From Bacteroidales bacterium (GTDB taxonomy: Bacteria; Bacteroidota; Bacteroidia; Bacteroidales; UBA932): 36,475 nucleotides of DNA. The stretch is from positions 1-36,475 of the forward strand of contig JAFYWC010000134.1 of the NCBI GenBank assembly GCA_017546585.1, read 5' to 3'. The translations under genes and the position numbers were made by a program. The notes beneath the pieces were generated by a model, which searched no databases, was not told where the DNA came from, and saw only the letters and a program-made list of their open reading frames with translations. Shown here in pieces: positions 6,404 to 12,490 of the stretch. The first letter of the stretch is position 1. Every line of letters starts with the position of its first letter.

Positions 6404-7429
6404 TTAGTGTGCAGTCATATACACTCTCTTAATTACTGCGGTAATCTTCTTGTTCAACTCCTTGTTGAAGACCTTGATTTCAGACTTATCAATGACATTA
6501 TACAATGCAGAATGCTCCTTGAGGAAGTCTTCAACTACATCGTATGACATCTCCTTGATCAGTTTTCCAAGATCACGAGGAATCTGCACTTCTCCGATAT
6601 GGCTGACAACATTAGCAAGACGATTCTCGTTGACATATGATGCGACAGTTTCAATCAGTTCCGCCAAATCCTTGCTGTACTCCACTGGAGCCTCCAACTG
6701 CTTGTTACGTCTCTTGACGCTTTTCTTCTCTGCAAACTTCTCGTTCTTGCTCTTGATCAAAGCCCTGCTGCCGGTCCTCAGATAGAATGGAATCACAGGA
6801 CGAATCACAATACCCTCGCAGACATTGTCCTCAATTGCTGGGAGACCCAGCCACTCTGCGATCTTTGACTGGAACTGATTAGGATGCTTCAGGCAGTCAT
6901 CAAGTGAACCAGTAAAGAGACTACGAGCATAAAAGAATCCCTCTGCATCAAAGAGTGCATTGGTCTCGTCTACAGAAAGGTAGTATCCGCCATCCTTGGT
7001 GAACACATAGATATCAAATCCATAGAACTCATGACCTGGAGTATAGAACACTCCCTTCTGAATCAAAGTCAGGCGACCAATGCGCTGAACATCAGGATGT
7101 GGATATGCTCCACCACAAAGCTCTCCAAATACAGAGATGGATTCTACGTCCTCATGAAGCTGGCAGACCTTACGGTATAGAGTCATCACCTTATCACGAT
7201 ACTCCTCCAAGATCTCCTGATAGTCATAGAACTTCTCCTCATCCCCAAGGATTGAGGTTCTCTTCGCAAACTTCACATCATTTCCGTCACACAGGAAGCT
7301 GGTATTGGTACCGTGTACCTTCTCCTGGACCACCCACTGCATATCAGCAGGAACCTGCTCCCTTACCTGGTCCAGATAATCTTTATAAAAATAGTTCTCA
7401 ATAGAACTGTACTTCTTAAATTCAATCAT
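6404..7429 (-). CDS. rnl2-like: RNA ligase, T4 Rnl2 type
   Basis: This 341-residue protein carries all nucleotidyltransferase motifs of the Rnl2 branch. Motif I is EKVHGTN with Lys37 as the AMP acceptor. Motif III is SVFGELCGG (about 99-107), motif IIIa FYGFDI (about 135-140), motif IV EGIVIRP (about 205-211) and motif V LIKSKNEKF (about 224-232). Spacing and length follow T4 Rnl2 (Lys35, 334 residues) closely, including a C-terminal helical domain. Rnl2-type enzymes seal 3'-OH/5'-phosphate ends of nicked RNA duplexes; in T4, RNA ligase with a kinase/phosphatase repairs tRNA cut by host nucleases. It is first in an operon with an unknown protein, two phosphoesterases and RhuM-Fic. The ATG at 7429 lies about 75 bases below a candidate promoter. 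Confidence 0.92.
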   Translation of the reverse strand: MIEFKKYSSIENYFYKDYLDQVREQVPADMQWVVQEKVHGTNTSFLCDGNDVKFAKRTSILGDEEKFYDYQEILEEYRDKVMTLYRKVCQLHEDVESISVFGELCGGAYPHPDVQRIGRLTLIQKGVFYTPGHEFYGFDIYVFTKDGGYYLSVDETNALFDAEGFFYARSLFTGSLDDCLKHPNQFQSKIAEWLGLPAIEDNVCEGIVIRPVIPFYLRTGSRALIKSKNEKFAEKKSVKRRNKQLEAPVEYSKDLAELIETVASYVNENRLANVVSHIGEVQIPRDLGKLIKEMSYDVVEDFLKEHSALYNVIDKSEIKVFNKELNKKITAVIKRVYMTAH

Positions 7430-7488
7430 AATTCGAATAGTTTTTTGTTACACTTCCGGCTTTCACAAGCCATCAAACATTACCCCGG

Positions 7489-7514
7489 GATTTGCTGATA
7501 TCGAGGCAAATCTA
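7489..7514 (-). promoter_or_regulatory. Candidate promoter with operator-like repeat for the RNA-ligase operon
   Basis: On the minus strand TAGATTTG (7507-7514) matches the TAnnTTTG -7 element; the -33 element is weak. An inverted repeat, GATTTGC (7489-7495) and GCAAATC (7506-7512), overlaps the -7 element and could be an operator. A second small hairpin, GGCTT-TCAC-AAGCC (about 7459-7472), lies in the leader. Confidence 0.5.
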
Positions 7515-7561
7515 TGAAACAAAAACCAATTATAAAACATTGATTTTCAACGACTTTTTGC

Positions 7562-7614
7562 TTATATATAAATATATAATATACTATAAGATTACTATAT
7601 ATATTTATATATAA
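7562..7614. repeat. Perfect 17-bp A+T-only palindrome
   Basis: TTATATATAAATATATA (7562-7578) and TATATATTTATATATAA (7598-7614) are perfect complements over a 19-base spacer. It lies in the gene-free stretch 7515-7678 together with a smaller repeat (ACTAA-atc-TTAGT, about 7622-7634). No coding potential is seen there. Confidence 0.75.
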
Positions 7615-7678
7615 AACTTATACTAAATCTTAGTATAGTATCTATATAGCCGCCGGTTTTCGGTTCAAATTTACCTCT

Positions 7679-8022
7679 TCAATGTGCCAACATAGGACAC
7701 ATCATTATCTCACTTCCGAGCGATAGTTCTGTTTTGCGTACTGGTGAAAAGGGCAGGCGGTAGGCTTGATTGTCAGATCGAGTATCTGCGCCGTAGTCTT
7801 GAAATAGTTGGAGTATACCCTTATGGAACCGTCGTGATTGCCCTGTATAAGAAACTTCTGTCCTGGAAGCTTTTCCAGCAGATGACGGGCATCTTCGCTC
7901 TTGAAGAATGTGAGGTCGCCGAGAATATAATCTCCCTCCTGAGCGAAAGGACGGTCTGGTTGGTGTTTTAGTATGTTAGTGTGACCAAAGTGAAGGTCTG
8001 CGGTAAAAAATATCTTGTTCAT
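7679..8022 (-). pseudogene. Degraded calcineurin-like metallophosphoesterase
   Basis: From the ATG at 8022 the frame reads NKIFFTADLHFGHTN, then jumps from RPFA to GDYILGDL, leaving out about 20 residues that normally lie between the first two metal motifs. It continues with LPGQKFLIQGNHDG and TIKPTACPF. After that the frame is lost. In another frame the family resumes as ELSLGSE, then MMCPMLAH and a stop at 7679-7681, again without the His-Tyr of the expected C-H-Y-P-M motif. The HGHSH motif is absent. It resembles the enzyme at 3434-4098 more than the intact one at 5111-5875. The gene carries at least three lesions and is surely dead. Confidence 0.8.
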
Positions 8023-8048
8023 AATCATCGTCGATTTCTTTCGCATTC

Positions 8049-8076
8049 GCTTCAGCGACTTCGTCGATTGCGAAGC
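8049..8076. repeat. Hairpin with CTTCGTC loop upstream of the dead phosphoesterase
   Basis: The outer arms GCTTC (8049-8053) and GAAGC (8072-8076) enclose an imperfect inner stem and the loop sequence CTTCGTC (8059-8065). This is the same heptamer that forms the loops at 1718-1724 and 1768-1774. It lies about 25 bases above the ATG at 8022, so it is in the leader. Confidence 0.45.
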
Positions 8077-8246
8077 CGCTTTCGCTTGAAGGCTCCTGGG
8101 TTAATGGTAAATGTTTCACGAGGGCAGGTTTCCTGCGTCATCGGGGCTATCACCGATAGCCATTCAGATGTTCTGATTGTCTGTTTCATTTTGGTTGAAT
8201 GATTTTGATTGTTAATATTTCGTGGATAATAACGGGTACAAAAAAA

Positions 8247-8272
8247 GAGGCGCCACATTGATGCGACACCTC
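8247..8272 (-). terminator. Intrinsic terminator
   Basis: On the minus strand GAGGTGTCGC pairs with GTGGCGCCTC through ten pairs, three of them G-T, over a 6-base loop. TTTTTTT follows (plus-strand A-run 8240-8246). It closes the short transcription unit that starts near 8420. The stretch 8077-8246 holds no convincing gene. Confidence 0.65.
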
Positions 8273-8299
8273 CGTATATAGTCTTGACAGATCTATCTA

Positions 8300-8398
8300 T
8301 CAGTTACCACTACAATGAGCATATCGCACTCTACAGCCCAGGATCCATCCTGTGCTGACTTTCGGTTCGAGTGAAATTATGTTCATTAAATATCTCAT
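8300..8398 (-). other. Possible small ORF or small RNA between promoter and terminator
   Basis: An ATG at 8396-8398 opens 32 codons ending at 8300-8302 (MRYLMNIISLEPKVSTGW and so on). A second frame without a start reads HSNRKSAQDGSWAVE, then CDMLIVVVTDR and a stop at 8293-8295, and looks equally protein-like. Either the small gene is frameshifted or the unit is a non-coding RNA. It is framed by a candidate promoter (8420-8449) and a terminator (8247-8272). No function can be assigned. Confidence 0.3.
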
Positions 8399-8419
8399 GG
8401 TTTTAATTGTTTGCGGCTG

Positions 8420-8449
8420 CAAATGTTGAGACTTTTTCCTTATCTCAAA
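8420..8449 (-). promoter_or_regulatory. Candidate promoter of the short unit
   Basis: On the minus strand TTTG (8446-8449) stands 18 bases before AACATTTG (8420-8427), close to the Bacteroidota TTTG / TAnnTTTG pattern with one mismatch in the -7 element. Confidence 0.4.
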
Positions 8450-8484
8450 CACTTCCAAGCAACTTTTTTCGTGGCCCAAAACGC

Positions 8485-8586
8485 TTATATCTAAGATATA
8501 AAAAATTTGTCGCTGGTCATTTCCATTTTGGAAACACCCACCTCAATTTGGCGGTTGACGACCGCCGAATTTGCAGAAATTGCAAA
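8485..8586. repeat. Array of four consecutive hairpins after the ATPase pair
   Basis: From left to right: TTATATCT-a-AGATATAA (8485-8501); the RhuM-like palindrome centred on TTTCC-ATTTT-GGAAA (8512-8542); GGCGGT-TGACG-ACCGCC (8550-8566); and TTTGCA-GAAAT-TGCAAA (8570-8586). The second resembles the palindrome in the RhuM gene and the fourth the one in the RhuM-Fic gene. A short GTG-started minus-strand frame (about 8592 to 8490, MRFAISANSAVVNRQ then GVSKMEMTSDKFF) runs through the array and carries the same SKME codons as RhuM. It overlaps nothing but the end of the upstream ATPase gene and is probably not an independent gene. Confidence 0.7.
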
Positions 8587-8595
8587 ACGCACTTA

Positions 8596-9489
8596 TTACT
8601 CGTCCTTCTTTAAATTATACCTATACCATGCGGACATTGCCCTATCAGAGATTGAATAGCCGGTCTTCTTTACTCCCAAAGACTTTTGGGTTACAATACC
8701 TTTGGAAGAAAGGCTCTTCAACTGAGGCGACAGATCTCCACCTGCCAAATTAGTTGCAGACCTTATATCCTTCAAAAGAAGAGGAGTAGCAGATGATAAT
8801 AGACAAATAATAGTACGCCTCTGCAAAACACTAAAATTTGCTATAAGCATTCTGTAGTAATTAGTCAAAGGCTGAAGCAGCTCACGCATCATATCATCAT
8901 GGCTCAACTCGCCATTGACTTTTGCCAATAGGCAACAATTAAAGGGAGTATAACCAATTTCAGATAGTACAGAATCAATCACACCTTCCGATAAACGCTC
9001 TCTCCCCATTCGTTCTTGTGCCACGAACAGAGCCGCGGCAGATGGCAGCATTTCCTTCAATATATGCAATGAAAAGGTATCATAGAATGGTGCACCATAA
9101 GAAGTAAAATGCTCAGAAAGACTATTACCGGTTCCTATCACGATGGGAGCATTCTCCTCATAAATCATTGCACGGAATCTGAATTGTTCTTTTTCTGATA
9201 TACCAGACACAAACAAATCCATTCCGTCAAGCAGCCAAACCACACGTCGAGATGACTCGTTTTCACGAGCAATCATCCAATCAACGCTCAGCGCAGGATT
9301 CAGCAAACAATCCACATAAATAGGTTCAAACTTATCGGCTTCATTCAGGTAAGAGTTAATCTGCTTAAGAAGTGCTGTCTTTCCGTAACCTTTCTTTCCC
9401 ACTATATAATGACACTGAGGCACGCTTCCGACTCTTTCAGACGAAACGCTTCTTATCAAATCATTATATAAAGATTCATGGACTATCAT
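8596..9489 (-). CDS. STAND/AAA-like ATPase with C-terminal winged helix
   Basis: This 297-residue protein has a Walker A motif (VGKKGYGKT, about residues 30-38), a Walker B-like strand VVWLLDGMD (about 83-91) and a sensor-type segment PIVIGTG. The rest is helical and ends in a winged-helix-like region (LKSLSSKGIVTQK) and an AMSAWYRYNL tail. It resembles the N-terminal ATPase core of STAND regulators without long sensor repeats. It follows the larger ATPase by 12 bases, so the two are one operon and may form a hetero-complex. The two share architecture, including the closing W/Y-rich tail, and are probably distant paralogues. Such pairs occur in defence and mobile regions. No target is known. 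Confidence 0.75.
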   Translation of the reverse strand: MIVHESLYNDLIRSVSSERVGSVPQCHYIVGKKGYGKTALLKQINSYLNEADKFEPIYVDCLLNPALSVDWMIARENESSRRVVWLLDGMDLFVSGISEKEQFRFRAMIYEENAPIVIGTGNSLSEHFTSYGAPFYDTFSLHILKEMLPSAAALFVAQERMGRERLSEGVIDSVLSEIGYTPFNCCLLAKVNGELSHDDMMRELLQPLTNYYRMLIANFSVLQRRTIICLLSSATPLLLKDIRSATNLAGGDLSPQLKSLSSKGIVTQKSLGVKKTGYSISDRAMSAWYRYNLKKDE

Positions 9490-9501
9490 GGCTCACTTAC
9501 T

Positions 9502-10662
9502 CTACTTTACAAATTTATTATACCAATACTGACGAATGATAGGCGATCTGAAAACAATGTCTCCTTGATTAGATTCCATTAAATATCCGTCATTGTCAAG
9601 CATCTGCCTTAATTCAGCATAAACTTTGCCGACATCTTCCATCTGTTCACATGCAGGAGAAATGATTGTCTCCAGATGAGATCTGTCTGATCTATGATTC
9701 GGCTGGCATAGATAATTAAGGAGCAGCTGAGCTGGCTTTTCATATGCACCATATCCCGACAACCTCTCACTCCATGTCGCAATCTGATGCTCTCGTATAA
9801 TAACACTTACTATTTCATCCACAACCTTATCCATTGGCTGACCTTTATACGACGCTTTATTCTGAATAAAATTCTTAAAGAACAGCTGAATAAAGAACGG
9901 CAATCTCCATCCTATTTTCTCAAGGATTACATCAATTTCGCTATCTGCAAAAACCTCTACTCCTTGACCTGAGCATAACTCCTTTAAGAGATGGACAGCC
10001 TCGTCATATGCCATTTCTCCCAAAGGGAAAGAGGAAATATCATTGATGGTATATGACATATTATGACGCTTCACAAAGTTTGTGATACTTACTGAACTGC
10101 AGTACACCCACACAATTCTACCCTGGTGGCTCTGACGAATGTTTCTCAGCCAGTTCATCAGATTTTCTGCCGCCTCGGGGCCTTGTGCAGTTGTTATATG
10201 TTCAAGAAATACTGCTAACTCGTCCATAACGATTAAAGCTCGTCCCTCAAAGTCCATCAACTTCTCGACAGCAGTATAAAATTTCTGCGGATTGTCTTTA
10301 AGTTCAAAGCCGACACCCTTGACTTCAACCTTTCTGATACGGTTTAGAAAAGACTCAACCTTATCCTTTAGTCCGACTGCCTTAGATGATTCTTCTCTGA
10401 TCTTTCTAAATGCATCAGCCATCCTGTCACCAAATTCCTGTTCCGTTCTTACACCTTGGAGATCAACGTATGCAGCCAACACTCCCTCGCGCCTAAACAT
10501 CTCAACCAATTTCTTAGAAAAGGATGACTTGCCCACACGACGAGGTGAAGCCAACAGCAAGGAGTTTCCTTGACTAATCATACGAACGGCCTCAGCCAAT
10601 TCTTCTTTTCTACCAACAAAGTCCTCACCCACTACCGGAGGTCCAACAAGATTCTTTACCAT
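9502..10662 (-). CDS. ATP-binding protein, archaeal-ATPase (ATPase_2) like
   Basis: From the ATG at 10662 this is a 386-residue protein; an upstream TTG would add three codons. FVGRKEEL at about residues 15-22 precedes the P-loop ASPRRVGKSSF (about 38-48). Walker B is ALIVMDEL (about 141-148), and a SSVSITNF segment follows near residue 190. The C-terminal third is a winged-helix domain ending in RSPIIRQYWYNKF, the usual finish of the ATPase_2 family (STAND clade). It begins downstream of a good promoter with a palindrome between its -33 and -7 elements, and it leads the two-gene ATPase operon. Relatives often travel with mobile DNA, and some act as sensors in defence. Any such role here is inference. 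Confidence 0.8.
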   Translation of the reverse strand: MVKNLVGPPVVGEDFVGRKEELAEAVRMISQGNSLLLASPRRVGKSSFSKKLVEMFRREGVLAAYVDLQGVRTEQEFGDRMADAFRKIREESSKAVGLKDKVESFLNRIRKVEVKGVGFELKDNPQKFYTAVEKLMDFEGRALIVMDELAVFLEHITTAQGPEAAENLMNWLRNIRQSHQGRIVWVYCSSVSITNFVKRHNMSYTINDISSFPLGEMAYDEAVHLLKELCSGQGVEVFADSEIDVILEKIGWRLPFFIQLFFKNFIQNKASYKGQPMDKVVDEIVSVIIREHQIATWSERLSGYGAYEKPAQLLLNYLCQPNHRSDRSHLETIISPACEQMEDVGKVYAELRQMLDNDGYLMESNQGDIVFRSPIIRQYWYNKFVK

Positions 10663-10678
10663 AACGAACAATTTTACG

Positions 10679-10709
10679 CGAATATATAAAACATTTTATA
10701 TATAACAAA
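10679..10709 (-). promoter_or_regulatory. Promoter and operator-like palindrome of the ATPase operon
   Basis: On the minus strand TTTG (10706-10709), 19 bases of spacer and TATATTCG (10679-10686) fit the Bacteroidota promoter with one mismatch. The spacer region holds a perfect palindrome, ATATATAAAA-CA-TTTTATATAT (10682-10703). A protein bound there would block the polymerase. Confidence 0.6.
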
Positions 10710-10748
10710 TCTTATATATAATTAAAATTATACATACCATTAATACTC

Positions 10749-10954
10749 CTACTCCAACAACGAGACAGTCTTACGGTTGGTATCCTCGTCAATCTTGCGG
10801 TAGCGGTTGAAGGCCTTGCTACCTTCTTTATGACCGGTGAGTGGACAGATGAGGTTAGGATCCGGAACTTTATCGTATATATTTCCAGAAAAGGCCTTTC
10901 TCGCAGAGTGAGATGACAGGATATCAGAAATCACGCGATGCTTGTACCCAATAT
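10749..10954 (-). pseudogene. Tyrosine recombinase, last 60-odd codons only
   Basis: The fragment keeps SSHSARKAFSGN (His-x-x-Arg box), LTGHKEGSKAF and the Tyr nucleophile in RYRKIDED. It aligns along its length with the end of the integrase remnant at 2846-3382 but is clearly diverged, so the two are not recent duplicates. An in-frame TAG and a nested palindrome (10955-10993) cut it off just above the HxxR box. It lacks the first catalytic Arg and Lys, so it is dead. Together with the other remnant it brackets the RNA-ligase and ATPase genes. Confidence 0.85.
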
Positions 10955-10995
10955 CCTAACCCCTGTCAGCTGACGCTGACATCCCCTGTTAGGGG
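10955..10995. repeat. Nested palindrome at the integrase break point
   Basis: CCTAAC (10955-10960) pairs with GTTAGG (10988-10993), enclosing TGTCAGC-TGAC-GCTGACA (10964-10981) and overlapping CCCCT-GTT-AGGGG (10983-10995). The gene-free stretch to 11248 continues with many small hairpins, such as ACTTTC-TTC-GAAAGT, GGCGC-TGAT-GCGCC and CCAC-TCTTCTCC-GTGG, up to about 11136. Its last 100 bases are the AT-rich leader of the lipoprotein gene. Confidence 0.6.
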
Positions 10996-11248
10996 AATAC
11001 CGCCTTCCGCTCCCGCTTCAGTCGGGCGTCCCCGCTGCTTCAACTTTCTTCGAAAGTCTCGCTGACGCGGATGACGCGGCGCTGATGCGCCCTCGCTTCG
11101 CTCGAAAGTCTACCACTCTTCTCCGTGGAGGATAGTTATATTGTGTTTTTCCGTTGATTTACATAACTTTATACCGATAAATCGAACTTGTGCGTCATTA
11201 CGGAAGTAATATAAACAGAACTACGTTACACAATTAAACACATAACAT

Positions 11249-11653
11249 ATGAAACGTATTTTAGCTATATTGATTGCAATGCTCAGCCTTTGCGGATGTC
11301 TTAATGAGAAGGATTATGCCGAAAATGCGATAGATCCGTCGTTGATTGTCGGATCCTGGTACGAGAGTTATGAAATATATCCATATTTAGCATGGGACGG
11401 CGGGGCAACATACACTTTTTACGAAGACGAATCATATCTTCTTGAGGCATATGACGTTGAAGCAGGACATTCTTCATACACATATAATTACACAATCTCA
11501 GATGGTGTGATAACAACAACTACTACTTATGGAAGCACAAGCTATAAAATCGTTAGGCTAGACAAATCCATTATGGAGTGGCAGAAGGTTGGAACAGAGT
11601 TCTCTGAAGGAACACTTTTTACAGATTACAAACGTTTCAAGAGAAAGAAGTAA
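11249..11653 (+). CDS. Small lipoprotein, lipocalin-like
   Basis: This 134-residue protein starts with a lipoprotein signal (MKRILAILIAMLSLCGC) with the lipid-modified Cys at residue 17. The mature part is rich in Tyr, Thr and Asp. A SLIVGSWYESYEIY segment and a run of beta strands resemble short lipocalin-like lipoproteins of Bacteroidota. It should be anchored in a membrane facing the periplasm or cell surface. It is the first plus-strand gene after the accessory island and has no obvious partner. The frame stays open for 49 more codons after the TAA (11654-11803), ending inside the next terminator; I take that as chance. No function can be given. Confidence 0.75.
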   Translation: MKRILAILIAMLSLCGCLNEKDYAENAIDPSLIVGSWYESYEIYPYLAWDGGATYTFYEDESYLLEAYDVEAGHSSYTYNYTISDGVITTTTTYGSTSYKIVRLDKSIMEWQKVGTEFSEGTLFTDYKRFKRKK

Positions 11654-11801
11654 ATTCCAATTTTTCTAACAGGTTCATTTGCGCTCAAAGATTTAGTGTT
11701 GGTCACTTTTGGTCACCGCATCACACTACAACTGAGGGTATTTTCGGACGGGACATTTCGGGATCCAGTTAAACGGTTAATTATCAAACAATTAAGCATA
11801 T

Positions 11802-11828
11802 GAGGGTCGGAAAATTTACCCGACCCTC
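11802..11828 (+). terminator. Intrinsic terminator-like hairpin
   Basis: GAGGGTCGG (11802-11810) and CCGACCCTC (11820-11828) are perfect 9-bp arms, followed by GATTATTTATTTTATT. It separates the lipoprotein gene from the SMR gene. The stretch 11654-11801 holds a direct repeat, TTGGTCAC (twice in 18 bases near 11700), and no gene. Confidence 0.6.
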
Positions 11829-11923
11829 GATTATTTATTTTATTGACTATCAGCCATTTAGCCGCCATCCAAAAATCCAGACATCAGCAGACCAAAGATA
11901 AAGTTCCGGCAGAAGGTGGCAAA

Positions 11924-11957
11924 TTTGGGTAGAGGGTGGAAGATTTTCATATCTTTG
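11924..11957 (+). promoter_or_regulatory. Candidate promoter of the SMR gene
   Basis: TTTG (11924-11927) and a perfect -7 element TATCTTTG (11950-11957) are separated by 22 bases, slightly long for the Bacteroidota promoter. The start codon follows about 45 bases later. Confidence 0.5.
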
Positions 11958-12001
11958 CAACTCGGGAAACGAAACTGAACATAGAATACCTGACTGATAA
12001 T

Positions 12002-12325
12002 ATGGATTGGATACTGTTGATTGTGGCCGGGATGTGTGAGACCGGATTTGCTTTCTGCCTGGGAAAGGGCAATGTGGAGACTGGAAACAAGGCAGCGATG
12101 TGGTATGTGGCTTTTGCGCTGCTGTGTCTTCTGAGTATGGTGCTGCTCACCAAGGCGACCAAGACCATTCCTCTCGGCACTGCATATCCGGTGTGGACAG
12201 GTATCGGCGCAGTCGGAACTGTCATCGTGGGCATCCTGGTATTCAAGGAACCGGCATCGTTCTGGCGCCTGTTCTTCATCTTCACCCTCATCGCATCAGT
12301 CGTCGGCCTGAAGATCGTACATTAA
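12002..12325 (+). CDS. sugE-like: SMR-family exporter, SugE/Gdx type
   Basis: This 107-residue protein has four membrane helices, the size of SMR dimers. The first helix carries the essential acidic residue in AGMCETGF (Glu13). IPLGTAYPVWTGIGAVG is the family signature in helix 3 and loop, and helix 4 ends in SVVGLKIVH. The ATG at 12002 was chosen because it starts directly at the first helix; the frame is open upstream without coding character. The Gdx branch exports guanidinium and the Qac branch exports quaternary ammonium compounds. The IPLGTAYPVWTG form is seen in both SugE/Gdx and related types, so the substrate is uncertain. No guanidine riboswitch is recognised upstream. It is monocistronic, between a promoter and a terminator. 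Confidence 0.88.
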   Translation: MDWILLIVAGMCETGFAFCLGKGNVETGNKAAMWYVAFALLCLLSMVLLTKATKTIPLGTAYPVWTGIGAVGTVIVGILVFKEPASFWRLFFIFTLIASVVGLKIVH

Positions 12326-12349
12326 AAACATCTACACAGAACTCATACT

Positions 12350-12385
12350 ACTCGCAATTGCCTGAAAATAAAGGCTATTGCGAGT
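12350..12385 (+). terminator. Intrinsic terminator of the SMR gene
   Basis: ACTCGCAAT (12350-12358) and ATTGCGAGT (12377-12385) are perfect arms, with an inner GCCT/AGGC pairing, followed by ATTTTTTT. Confidence 0.9.
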
Positions 12386-12490
12386 ATTTTTTTGCTGATT
12401 CTGAAAATCAATTGTAAATTCGCGGCCTTTGTGCGTAAAGACGTCCTACGGACGTAATGCATAGATATCAAAACGGAAAAGATTGAAACA

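Noticed and set aside
8052..8258. A 68-codon minus-strand frame rich in Arg
   Set aside because: It has no clear start, no recognised family, and lies over the hairpin at 8049-8076 and gene debris. It could be a remnant but I cannot support it.
10955..10993. A genuine integron attC site
   Set aside because: The outer bases miss the consensus, the element is shorter than known attC sites, and no integron integrase is in the window. It is kept only as a weak resemblance in the findings.
11654..11803. Continuation of the lipoprotein frame for 49 codons after its stop codon
   Set aside because: An open run of this length is expected by chance fairly often. The sequence shows no domain and runs into the terminator, so I do not claim read-through.
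11940..12001. A guanidine riboswitch upstream of the SMR exporter
   Set aside because: The leader is short and shows neither the ACGR-type paired hairpins nor the other conserved guanidine motifs I would expect.
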